Shown here piece by piece: positions 8,778 to 19,274 of a stretch of 64,000 nt of DNA. The stretch's first letter is position 1. Each line of letters opens with the position of its first letter. Position numbers and translations under genes: made by a program. Under the pieces are notes generated by a model. It ran no database searches. It worked only from the letters and a program-made list of their open reading frames with translations, and was not told the origin of the DNA. Source of the DNA: Mesorhizobium sp. Pch-S (lineage in GTDB: Bacteria > Pseudomonadota > Alphaproteobacteria > Rhizobiales > Rhizobiaceae); NCBI RefSeq assembly GCF_004136315.1, contig NZ_CP029562.1, positions 496,001 through 560,000 of the forward strand, given 5' to 3'.

Positions 8778-9617
8778 ATGACACGCACCGAAATCCTGGA
8801 TGCCATCGTCGGATGGGCAAAGGCTCACAAGGGCGTCGAAGCGCTTGTCCATACCGGCTCCCTGGTTCGCCCCGACAACCGCGCCGATGAATTTTCAGAC
8901 CTCGATATCGAAATCATCGCCGCCAGGCCTGCCAGCCTCGCCTCGAACGATGGCTGGCTGGCCGAGATCGGCGAACTCATCACCGTGCTGCGTCTCGACG
9001 AGGAAGACCAGGACTGGCCGACCCGGCTGGCCATCTTCGAGGGCGGCGTGAAAGTCGACTTCACCGTCGCCGACCGCAGACGTCTGGAAGAGATGATCAA
9101 GTCCGGCCTCGACCCGCTCTACGAACGCGGCTACCGGGTTCTGCTCGACAAGTCGGGCGTCACGACAGCTCTGCCGACCGCATCCCATCGGTTTCCGATC
9201 CCCTCGCTGCCATCACCGGACGAGTTTCGCGAACGCGTCGAGGAATTCTGGTTCGAAGCCTTCCATATTCCCAAATATCTCGCCCGCGGCGAGCTTTTCC
9301 TGGTCAAGCAGCGTGACTGGACCATGAAGGAGCTGTTGCTCGAAATGATCGAGTGGCATGCCGTCGCGACGAACCACGAGCCGGTCGACGTCTGGCACAA
9401 CGGCACCCGCCTCAAGGAGTGGACCGATCCCGATACCTGGCGTGCGTTGCAGGAAACATTTGGCCGTTTCGACGCCGGCGATCAGATGCGCGCCTTCGAC
9501 GAGACCACAAAGCTCTATGGCCGGCTTGGCCGCGAGGTCGCAGCACGCGCCGGTTTCCAGTACCCGCAAAAGGTCGAGGACAAGATCCGCGCACTCGGCG
9601 ACCAGACCGCCCAATAG
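8778..9617 (+). CDS. Aminoglycoside 6-adenylyltransferase-family protein (AadS/ANT(6)-like)
   Basis: A 279-residue member of the streptomycin adenylyltransferase family, which transfers AMP from ATP to aminoglycosides. The nucleotidyltransferase signature GSLVRPDNRADEFSDLDIEI (the GS...DxD pattern) is at about residues 27-47, and the family motif FWFEAFHIPKYLARGE with a later ELLLEMIEWH is present. It is divergent from the P450 gene. Composition matches the surroundings and no mobile element is near, so it looks like an intrinsic chromosomal gene whose activity on drugs is uncertain. Confidence 0.85.
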   Translation: MTRTEILDAIVGWAKAHKGVEALVHTGSLVRPDNRADEFSDLDIEIIAARPASLASNDGWLAEIGELITVLRLDEEDQDWPTRLAIFEGGVKVDFTVADRRRLEEMIKSGLDPLYERGYRVLLDKSGVTTALPTASHRFPIPSLPSPDEFRERVEEFWFEAFHIPKYLARGELFLVKQRDWTMKELLLEMIEWHAVATNHEPVDVWHNGTRLKEWTDPDTWRALQETFGRFDAGDQMRAFDETTKLYGRLGREVAARAGFQYPQKVEDKIRALGDQTAQ

Positions 9618-9626
9618 ACGCTTGAA

Positions 9627-9640
9627 GGCGCCTGCGCGCC
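9627..9640. terminator. Small hairpin between convergent genes
   Basis: GGCGC-CTGC-GCGCC forms a short GC-rich stem-loop just after the adenylyltransferase stop and before the convergent gene ending at 9660. There is no T-run, so termination is only a guess. Confidence 0.3.
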
Positions 9641-9659
9641 GAACACTGCGGCCGGAGAC

Positions 9660-9887
9660 CTAGTTCCTCAGTTCCTTGCGTTCCAGGAACCGCTTCAGGC
9701 TCTCGCGGATATCGGCTTCGTCAAACACGCCTTGCGAGAACAGATCCATGGCGGCGCGAGCCAGATTTTCCGCGGCCACGCTGCCGCGCGTGAGCCCACG
9801 CTGGGTGCAGATGTCGTCGTAGATGTCCTTGAGCAACTTGAGGTCGTCAGGATACGCTGCCCCAGTCGATGAATGGGAGATCACCAT
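9660..9887 (-). CDS. Small conserved hypothetical protein
   Basis: A 75-residue mainly helical protein with DDLKLLKDIYDDICTQRGL followed by a region ending in LERKELRN. The ATG at 9887 is preceded by GGGAG at a 6-base spacing, which supports translation; a GTG lies directly upstream. It has no signal peptide or membrane segment. It resembles small rhizobial proteins of unknown function. It is divergent from gyrB, about 300 bases away. Confidence 0.65.
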   Translation of the reverse strand: MVISHSSTGAAYPDDLKLLKDIYDDICTQRGLTRGSVAAENLARAAMDLFSQGVFDEADIRESLKRFLERKELRN

Positions 9888-9933
9888 CACTCACTCCCTG
9901 CACGCGGGTCGGAAGCCCTTTGGTTGGATGTAG

Positions 9934-12669
<2,736 letters not shown>

Positions 12670-12686
12670 GCGACCTGCACTACCTC

Positions 12687-12713
12687 GCTGACGCGTTTCC
12701 GAGACGCGTCAGC
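12687..12713. terminator. Stem-loop downstream of gyrB
   Basis: GCTGACGCGT (12687-12696) and ACGCGTCAGC (12704-12713) form a perfect 10-bp stem with a 7-base loop between the convergent gyrB and ABC ATPase genes. The T-run after it is weak, so it may act in both directions or with Rho. Confidence 0.6.
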
Positions 12714-12735
12714 TGCTATCGATGTTTGTTCCGCC

Positions 12736-13488
12736 TTATTGCTGCTGCAGGCCGGTGATCATGGCGATGATCTCGTTCTTGTCGGTCTTTGCCGTCTCGC
12801 GCACGCCGATCTGCTTGCCGCGACGCAATACACAGATGCGATCGGAGAGTCGGAAGACCTGATCGAGGCTGTGGCTGATGATCAGCACACCGATGTTGCG
12901 CCGCTTCAGCGAGAGAACGATCTCCTCGACCTTGGCAGTTTCAGCGACGCCGAGTGCGGCCGTCGGTTCATCGAGCAGGATCAGCTTGCTCGCCCAGTGC
13001 GTGGCGCGTGCGATCGCCACGCCCTGACGCTGGCCGCCCGACAGGTCGCGAATGGTGGCGTGCGCGGAAGGAATGCGCACATCGAGTTCCTTCACCAAGG
13101 TTTCGGTCTCGGCGATCATGCGGCGCCTGTCCAGCAGGCCGAGACTATTCACCGGCTCCCTGCCGAGGAACATGTTCATGTAGACGCTCTGCTGATCGGC
13201 GAGAGCAAGATCCTGATAGACCACCTCGATGCCGTGCGATCGCGCCATGGTGGCATTGGACATGGTCACCGTCTCGCCCTCGATGAAGATCGTGCCGGAG
13301 GTCGGTGAATGAACGCCGGAGATGATCTTGATCAGCGTCGACTTGCCGGCCCCATTGTCGCCGACCAGCGCAACGATCTCGCCCGGATAAACCTCGAGCG
13401 AGAAGTTCTCGATCGCGGTGATGCCGCTGAACGTCTTGTGGATGTCCTGCAGCTTGAGCACCGGTGCATTTGCCTCGGAAGGGGTCAT
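12736..13488 (-). CDS. Sugar-type ABC transporter ATP-binding protein (single NBD)
   Basis: A 250-residue ATPase of the carbohydrate uptake CUT2 group, with one nucleotide-binding domain as in FrcA rather than the doubled domain of RbsA. It has Walker A GDNGAGKST, the Q-loop VYQDLALAD, the signature LSGGQRQ, Walker B LILLDEP and the switch His in ISHSLDQ. It is the last gene of the minus-strand operon starting at 20488. Its Shine-Dalgarno AGGAG is formed partly by the end of repeat copy B, which fills the whole gap to the preceding gene. Confidence 0.93.
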   Translation of the reverse strand: MTPSEANAPVLKLQDIHKTFSGITAIENFSLEVYPGEIVALVGDNGAGKSTLIKIISGVHSPTSGTIFIEGETVTMSNATMARSHGIEVVYQDLALADQQSVYMNMFLGREPVNSLGLLDRRRMIAETETLVKELDVRIPSAHATIRDLSGGQRQGVAIARATHWASKLILLDEPTAALGVAETAKVEEIVLSLKRRNIGVLIISHSLDQVFRLSDRICVLRRGKQIGVRETAKTDKNEIIAMITGLQQQ

Positions 13489-13498
13489 GACAAATCTC

Positions 13499-13602
13499 CT
13501 AGAGCATTTTTAGCCAAGTGAGATCACCTGGCGTTACAAAAATGCTTCGAAAACAAAAACTTAGATCGTTTCTGCGTTTCCATGAAAAACGAAACGCTCT
13601 AG
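13499..13602. repeat. Rhizobial palindromic element, copy B
   Basis: A 104-base element bounded by CTAGAGC (13499-13505) and GCTCTAG (13596-13602), closely similar to copy A (6528-6633) in inverse orientation. It fills the gap between two operon genes: it gives the TAG stop (13601-13599) to the YhfX-like gene and the AG of the AGGAG ribosome binding site of the ATPase gene. Confidence 0.85.
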
Positions 13603-14798
13603 ACCGGCCAGGCAGCCGTCTCGCCAAAACCGTTTTCGATGGTCTCGACCTTCGGCTGGCCTTTCGAAATGCCGGAGACGCCGACGACGAAGGCGCGGGT
13701 GACGAAGGCCTGGCCACGGAAGCCGAAGACCGCCGTATCGCCGGGTTTGGGTGCCGACGGCCCGGTGGCGTCGATCATCGCGTAGTAGTCGATCGCAGAA
13801 GGTGGCGGCACCTCGACACTGCGCAACGCTATCGCCGCTACGGTTGGCTCGGCACCGACCAGGGCTTTCACGTCGTAATCCGGGAAGATCGGGTCGATGT
13901 AGAAGCCGCCGCCCAGGCAATAGGCCTTGCCACCCGCAAGATGCGAAACTTCGGTGAGGTAAAGCACCGCCGGCAGCTCCGGCAGGTCCTCCATGACATG
14001 CAATGCGGTGGTGCCGTGCAGACCATTGCCCGGTTCGCATTGCGTCGCGCCGGCATCGGCAAGGGCCTGCAGCATCACCGCCGAGGTCGTGCCGGGTGCG
14101 TTGATCTCGATATCCTTGCGGCCGGCTTTCGTTAGAGCCTCCGCGGCCTTCGAAAGGGTCGAGAGGTTGTGCGTCGGCAGAACCTTGCGCGTGGCCTGAT
14201 CGAACAGCAGCGCCGGGAATGTGGTGATGCCGGCGAAACGCCCTCCATCCAGCGCATCCAGGCGATCGGCGACGGTGGTGACGTCGGCAGCATCGTAGCC
14301 GCCTTCATGACCGCGATAGAAAGTGTCGCCTTCGGCACGAATGCGCGCCAGCAGGTCCTGCGTGCGCCCCGCAGCCTTCGCGCCGGCTGCAGCCTCTTGT
14401 GCCTTGCTGTCGTTGAAGACCGTCCAGTAGTCGGGCGCGAATGTCTTTGCCGCGGCGGCGGCTTCGTGGCGCGCGACCTGCTGCAGGTGACCGAGATGGC
14501 CGAGTTTCAAGCCGGCCTTGTGGGTGGCACGCGCGCAGGCCATGTCGACAGCGACGGCGCGATCGATACCGCCGCGCTTGACCGCGTGGCAGAATGAACT
14601 GGAACGGCCGACCTGCTTGGTCATGGCAAAGGCTTTCAGCCCGAGCCTGGCGGCCTCGTCGGCCAGCACACGGGCGTTGCGTTCGACCATGTCCAGATCG
14701 AGGACATAGGCGTTTGCCGGAATCTTCCCCTGCTGGTGCAAGGCCATCGCGGCTTCGATGAAAGCCGGGTTGCGGTGGCGCAGAACGTCGAGAAACAT
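13599..14798 (-). CDS. YhfX-family PLP-dependent enzyme (alanine/ornithine racemase-like fold)
   Basis: A 399-residue protein resembling E. coli YhfX over its whole length: an N-terminal FLDVLRHRNPAFIEAAMALHQ segment, YVLDLDMVERNA, then AMTKQVGR carrying the probable PLP lysine, GLKLGHLGHLQQV, and the C-terminal CLGGGFYIDP and FVTRAFVVGVSGI. The fold is that of fold-type III PLP enzymes (alanine racemase group). The reaction is unknown; location inside a sugar-type ABC operon with an M20 peptidase suggests work on an amino-containing substrate. GGAG precedes the ATG. Confidence 0.75.
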   Translation of the reverse strand: MFLDVLRHRNPAFIEAAMALHQQGKIPANAYVLDLDMVERNARVLADEAARLGLKAFAMTKQVGRSSSFCHAVKRGGIDRAVAVDMACARATHKAGLKLGHLGHLQQVARHEAAAAAKTFAPDYWTVFNDSKAQEAAAGAKAAGRTQDLLARIRAEGDTFYRGHEGGYDAADVTTVADRLDALDGGRFAGITTFPALLFDQATRKVLPTHNLSTLSKAAEALTKAGRKDIEINAPGTTSAVMLQALADAGATQCEPGNGLHGTTALHVMEDLPELPAVLYLTEVSHLAGGKAYCLGGGFYIDPIFPDYDVKALVGAEPTVAAIALRSVEVPPPSAIDYYAMIDATGPSAPKPGDTAVFGFRGQAFVTRAFVVGVSGISKGQPKVETIENGFGETAAWPV

Positions 14799-14808
14799 GA
14801 TTGCTCCT

Positions 14809-15783
14809 TCAGCGGGACTTTTCGCGCAGCGACACGGCGACTGCAGCCAGGATGATGAGGCCTCTGACGATCATCTGGTCCGAGACCGACAGGCCCATGA
14901 GGATGAGGCCGTTGTTGAGCATGCCCATCATCAGCGAGCCGACCAGAGCGCCGATGATCGATCCCCTGCCGCCGTTCAGCAGCGTGCCACCGACGATGAC
15001 GGCGGCGATGACGGTCATCAGGTCGGTTTCACCGAGCGTGTATTTGGCGGCTTGCAGGCGACCGGCATAAAGCAGGCCGGCAAGGCCGGCGAGGCTGCCG
15101 CTGATCGCCATGACGGCCAGCCGGATGCGTGGCACGCTGATGCCGGAGACGCTGGCGGCGCGCGCGTTGTCGCCGGTCGCCAGGACATGGGCGCCGAAAC
15201 GGGTCTCACGGTAGATGATGTGGCCGATCGCCACGGCAATTGCCGTCCACCAGATCAGCGACGGGATGCCGAGAAAAACGCCCGAGCCGAAGAAGCCGGT
15301 GAAGACACTGTCGGTAACCGGAATGGAGCGCAGGTCCGTCATTGATCGCGACACGCCTGCAAACAGCCCCAGTGTCGCCAGTGTCACCAGGAAGGAAGGC
15401 AGTTTTACGTAGGCGACCAGTGCGCCATTAAGCAGGCCGACAAGCAGTCCGGCGCCGAGACCGGCCAGGACACCCGCGACAAGACCGTATTGGCCAAGCG
15501 TCACTGCTGCCGCCAATGCCGCCACCGCGACCGTCGAGCCGATCGAAAGGTCGATTTCACCAGCCGACATCACGAAGACGAGGCCGATCGCCATGATCGT
15601 GGCCGGCGCGGTCTGCAGCACGATGTTGGAGAGGTTGCGGACAGTCAGGAAGCCGCTGTCTTTCAGCACAACGGCGAAGAACAGGAAAATGGCCAGGAAG
15701 CCAAGATAGACGACATATTGCTGCAGGTTGAAGCGGCTGGCCAGACTTTGGCCGGCAGCGCTCGTGTTGGCACTGGACATCAT
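14809..15783 (-). CDS. Sugar-type ABC transporter permease (RbsC family)
   Basis: A 324-residue, strongly hydrophobic inner-membrane protein with about eight to ten segments and the RbsC-family motifs VFVMSAGEIDLSIGS and GGTLLNGGRGSIIGALVG. Start could be either of two adjacent ATGs (15783 or 15780); GGAGG lies just upstream. It is the only permease in the operon, so it should form a homodimer with the ATPase at 12736-13488 and receive ligand from both binding proteins encoded upstream. Confidence 0.94.
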   Translation of the reverse strand: MMSSANTSAAGQSLASRFNLQQYVVYLGFLAIFLFFAVVLKDSGFLTVRNLSNIVLQTAPATIMAIGLVFVMSAGEIDLSIGSTVAVAALAAAVTLGQYGLVAGVLAGLGAGLLVGLLNGALVAYVKLPSFLVTLATLGLFAGVSRSMTDLRSIPVTDSVFTGFFGSGVFLGIPSLIWWTAIAVAIGHIIYRETRFGAHVLATGDNARAASVSGISVPRIRLAVMAISGSLAGLAGLLYAGRLQAAKYTLGETDLMTVIAAVIVGGTLLNGGRGSIIGALVGSLMMGMLNNGLILMGLSVSDQMIVRGLIILAAVAVSLREKSR

Positions 15784-15825
15784 TCTTCCTCCGGGAAAGA
15801 CAGGGCTGCGCCCCTGCGTCCTTCT

Positions 15826-16890
15826 TTACTTCGTGGCTTCCGCGATGCTCGCCGGCATGTCTTTGTGGAGCGACTTCTTCCAGCCTTCAGCAACGGTCTC
15901 CTTGGTGACGGCTAGCGAATCCACCACCAGGAAGGGTTCAGCCTGCTTGCCGACCAGCGAACCAGCGGCCGCGCGCGCGACGGTGACGCCGATGTCGTAG
16001 GCTTCGTCGGCCACCAGCGCGGCGATGTTGCCGCCCTTGACCATATCCAGTGCGGCCGGTTCGTTGAGATCGAGCGTGACGATCTTCGTATGCGTGTTGC
16101 CGGCGTTGCGCAGGATGGAAAGCACGCTGAGCGCAGGTTCCGCCCAGGTGACGTAGATGCCGTCGAGGTCCGGGTTCTGCGTGACCATCGCCTGCGCAAT
16201 CTCCTCGGCGCGCGCGGGATCGGCCATTCCGGCCTCCGCGACGATCTTCATATCGGGATAGTTCTTTTCGATCGTCGCCTTGAAGGCACCGTCACGCTGG
16301 TTGGTGACGTAGAAGTCGGCGTCGTGGAAGATGTAGCCGACCTTGCCTTTCTTGCCGAGCGCTTCAGCCATGGCGATGCCGGCCTTGTTGCCCATCTGGA
16401 ACAAGTCGTCGGAGACGATGGTGACGTAGTCCTTGCCATGCTCGTAGCCGGCTGGCGAATTGTCGACGAAAGCCAGCTTCACGCCGGCAGAGCGAACCGG
16501 ATCATAAACGCTGGCCGCACTGGCCGGGTCGACCGGCAGCGAAACGATGATAGACGGCTTCTTGGCCAGCACCGTCTCCACATCCGCCTTCTGGCGGGCA
16601 CTGTCGAAACCGGCATCGGTCTGGGCAACGACCTCGATGCCGAAGCGCCTGAACTCGTCCTGGGCGCCGCGGTTGACCGCGTTGGTGTATTCGCTCATCT
16701 CGTGCCAGACCAGCGCAGCAGTGAACTTGCCGTCCCTGATCTTCTGCTCCTGATCTTGGCTCAGCACCATGCTGGCCGCCGGCGTCGGCTTCTCGCCATG
16801 CGGACCGGTGGTCACGCCCTCGGCCGCAAAGGCCGACGTCGCCGTCAGCAGAGCAGCGAAGAGCGCGAGGCTTTTGATTTTCTTCGACAT
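15826..16890 (-). CDS. Periplasmic sugar-type ABC binding protein 1
   Basis: A 354-residue protein of the periplasmic-binding-protein family 4 group (RbsB-like), with a clear signal peptide ending AFA-AE. It contains IIVSLPVDPASA, GKVGYIFHDADFYVTNQRD and LVADEAYDIG. It is roughly 60 per cent identical by eye to the next gene upstream (16917-17978), from which only 26 bases separate it, so the pair arose by tandem duplication. A GGAGGAAA sequence precedes the start. The ligand is not known. Confidence 0.93.
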   Translation of the reverse strand: MSKKIKSLALFAALLTATSAFAAEGVTTGPHGEKPTPAASMVLSQDQEQKIRDGKFTAALVWHEMSEYTNAVNRGAQDEFRRFGIEVVAQTDAGFDSARQKADVETVLAKKPSIIVSLPVDPASAASVYDPVRSAGVKLAFVDNSPAGYEHGKDYVTIVSDDLFQMGNKAGIAMAEALGKKGKVGYIFHDADFYVTNQRDGAFKATIEKNYPDMKIVAEAGMADPARAEEIAQAMVTQNPDLDGIYVTWAEPALSVLSILRNAGNTHTKIVTLDLNEPAALDMVKGGNIAALVADEAYDIGVTVARAAAGSLVGKQAEPFLVVDSLAVTKETVAEGWKKSLHKDMPASIAEATK

Positions 16891-16916
16891 TGTTTCCTCC
16901 CCGCAGGGCAGCCATA

Positions 16917-17978
16917 CTACTTCGCTGCGTCGAGCACCGATTTCGGCGCATCACGGTTCAGCGATTCCTTCCAGCCATCGGCGACATTTTCCCTGGTGAC
17001 CGTCAGTGCCGGCGCGACCACAAACGCCGGTGTCTGCTGGCCGAGCAGCGATTTCATGCCGGCAGCAGCCATGGCACGCCCAAGCTCATAGGCCTTGTCG
17101 GCGACGAGCGCGGTGACGTTGCCACCCTTGACCATGTCGAGCGCGACCGGCTCTGCGAGATCGAGCGTGACGATCCTGGTCTTGGTGTTGCCGGCCGAGC
17201 GCAATGCGGAAAGCACGCCGTCGGCAGGTTCGGCCCAGGTCACGTAAATACCGTCGAGGTCCGGGGTCTGCAGCAGCATCGCGTTGGCGATCTCTTCGGC
17301 GCGCGCCGGATCCGAGATGCCCTTTTCGGCGACGATCTTGATGTCGGGATAGCTCTTTTCGATTGTGGTCTTAAACGCCTGGTCGCGCTGGTTGGTCACG
17401 TAGTAGCTGGCGTCGTGGTAGATGTAGCCGACCTTGCCCTTGCTACCGATCGCCTTGGCGAGCGCATCGGCTGCCTGCTTGCCCATCTGGAACAGATCAT
17501 CCGTGACGATCGACGCATAGTCGCTGCCCTGCTTGTAGCCGCTCGGCACATTGGACAGGAACACCAGTTTGGTTCCGTCCTTCACTGCCTGGCGAAACGC
17601 CTCGGCAGACGTGACGGGATCGAGCGGCAGCGCCAGGATGATGTTCGGCTTGGCAGCCAGCGCCGTTTCGATGTCACTGCGCTGGCGAGCCGCATCGAAA
17701 CCCGCATCCGTGGTCACGGCGATATCGACGCCGGCACGCGCGAATTCGTCCTTGGCGCCGGCAGAGACGGCATTGGTGAAGTCCGAAGAGGTATGCCACA
17801 GCAGCGCCGCCTTGTAGCCCTTGCCCTTCAGCGCACCGATGTCGGCATCACTCAGCTTGACCTCCGCGCTTGGCGTGGCGGTCTCGCCAGCCGGCCCGAC
17901 CGTTTGCGCGAAGGCGACACTGGTGGCCAGCATCAGGCCACCTGCCAGTGAGACACCCAACAGTTTCTTCAAGATCAT
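16917..17978 (-). CDS. Periplasmic sugar-type ABC binding protein 2 (tandem paralogue)
   Basis: A 353-residue RbsB-like binding protein with a signal peptide ending AFA-QT and the same core blocks as its neighbour (GKVGYIYHDASYYVTNQRD, LQTPDLDGIYVTWAEP). Differences fall in segments that could line the cleft: LALPLDPVTS against VSLPVDPASA, and FLSNVPSGY against FVDNSPAGY. Two binding proteins for one permease suggests a widened or two-ligand range. GGAGGAAA precedes the ATG. It follows the M20 gene by 36 bases. Confidence 0.93.
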   Translation of the reverse strand: MILKKLLGVSLAGGLMLATSVAFAQTVGPAGETATPSAEVKLSDADIGALKGKGYKAALLWHTSSDFTNAVSAGAKDEFARAGVDIAVTTDAGFDAARQRSDIETALAAKPNIILALPLDPVTSAEAFRQAVKDGTKLVFLSNVPSGYKQGSDYASIVTDDLFQMGKQAADALAKAIGSKGKVGYIYHDASYYVTNQRDQAFKTTIEKSYPDIKIVAEKGISDPARAEEIANAMLLQTPDLDGIYVTWAEPADGVLSALRSAGNTKTRIVTLDLAEPVALDMVKGGNVTALVADKAYELGRAMAAAGMKSLLGQQTPAFVVAPALTVTRENVADGWKESLNRDAPKSVLDAAK

Positions 17979-18014
17979 TTTTTCCTCCCTTTGTTATCTG
18001 TCAAAATTCCAAAA

Positions 18015-19274
18015 TCATTCGACGACACCGCAGTAGCGGGCCATGAAGGCAGCGAAACCGACGACGCCGGCGAGATATTCCTCGACGTCGACGTGCTCTT
18101 CGTAGGTGTGGCAGTTGCGGATATCGCCTGGTGCGCAATAGACGGCCGGGATACCGAGCCGATTGACGAAGAAGGGCTGCTCCGACCAGAACGGCGCGCC
18201 TTCGACGACCCCGCGCCCGGTCAATGCTGTAGCCATTTCGGCCGAGAGCATGCGCACTTCCCGTGCCGTCTCGTCGATCTCGGCGGCGGTACCACCAAGC
18301 GCATGGTCACGGCCGGCCGGATAGGAGAATTCGACCAGGATTTCCGGATCGTTGATGGCCTCGCGCACGGCTTTCTCGATGTCGGCGGCAGCGACATCGA
18401 GGGACTCTCCCGGCAGCAACTTGCGGATCAGCGACAACGAACAGCGCTCCGGCACGGCGATGTAGCCACCACCGGTCAGGCCTGTGATCAGCAGGAAGCT
18501 GCGTCCAACCAGCTTGTGTTCGGCGCGTGCAGCGATCTCATCGGAATGCTTCCACAGTGCGGTCATGGCGGCATGGCTGGCGCGCAGCGCGTCCTTGCCG
18601 AGTTCCGGTACGCCGAAATAGGCGGATTTGCCGGTGATGGTGATGTCGGTGATGAAGAAGCCGATCTGCGCCGGATAGACCGAAAGCCGGGTCGGCTCGA
18701 CATAGACGGTGAAATCCGGACGCTCCACGTCGCCCGCTTCGATGCGCGAGACGAAATGCTTGATGCCGGCGGATACGCCTGTGCCGGGCTGGCCGCTTTC
18801 CTCGTCGCCGACAAAGGCGAAGGCAACGTCGCCGGCCAGCCTGATACCGGCCCGATCGAGCAGGGACAGCGCGGCAAGAGATGCCGAAATGCCTGCCTTC
18901 AAGTCGCCGCTGCCTCGCCCCCAGACCGCATTGTCGATGACAGGCGCCCCGAACGGATCCTCGCGTTCGGTTCCAGCCCAATGTTCGCGCCAGCCATCGA
19001 CATGAACCGTGTCGGTGTGGCCGATGAACAGCAAACGCTTGCCTTGCCCTGCCCCCTTGCGCTCCGCCCAGATGTTCGGGCGGCCAGGCAGGAATTCGCT
19101 GGTCTTCAACCCCGTCAAACCCAGGGCCGTCATTTTCTCCTCGAGATAGGCGACGAAGTTTGCCTCATTGCCGGTGATGCTTTCGTGCTGCACGGCGCCG
19201 CGGAAAAGCGCCAGAGCTTCATCGCGGTCGAGCACAGCGCGCAAGCGCCCGGTCAGATCAGCCGCCATCGTCAT
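18015..19274 (-). CDS. M20-family metallopeptidase/deacylase
   Basis: A 419-residue zinc hydrolase of the ArgE/DapE/CPG2 group. The metal-binding motifs are visible: FIGHTDTVHV, a GSGDLKAG segment with the bridging Asp, GDEESGQPG with the catalytic Glu, and a C-terminal CHTYEEHVDVEE. No signal peptide, so it is cytoplasmic. Its ATG at 19274 overlaps the TGA of the ROK gene by one base (TGATG). In the operon it probably cleaves an amide or peptide bond in the imported compound, but the substrate is not known. Confidence 0.9.
   Translation of the reverse strand: MTMAADLTGRLRAVLDRDEALALFRGAVQHESITGNEANFVAYLEEKMTALGLTGLKTSEFLPGRPNIWAERKGAGQGKRLLFIGHTDTVHVDGWREHWAGTEREDPFGAPVIDNAVWGRGSGDLKAGISASLAALSLLDRAGIRLAGDVAFAFVGDEESGQPGTGVSAGIKHFVSRIEAGDVERPDFTVYVEPTRLSVYPAQIGFFITDITITGKSAYFGVPELGKDALRASHAAMTALWKHSDEIAARAEHKLVGRSFLLITGLTGGGYIAVPERCSLSLIRKLLPGESLDVAAADIEKAVREAINDPEILVEFSYPAGRDHALGGTAAEIDETAREVRMLSAEMATALTGRGVVEGAPFWSEQPFFVNRLGIPAVYCAPGDIRNCHTYEEHVDVEEYLAGVVGFAAFMARYCGVVE

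Noticed and set aside
8778..9617. Adenylyltransferase gene as a mobile resistance cassette
   Set aside because: No insertion sequence, integrase or composition change is visible around it.
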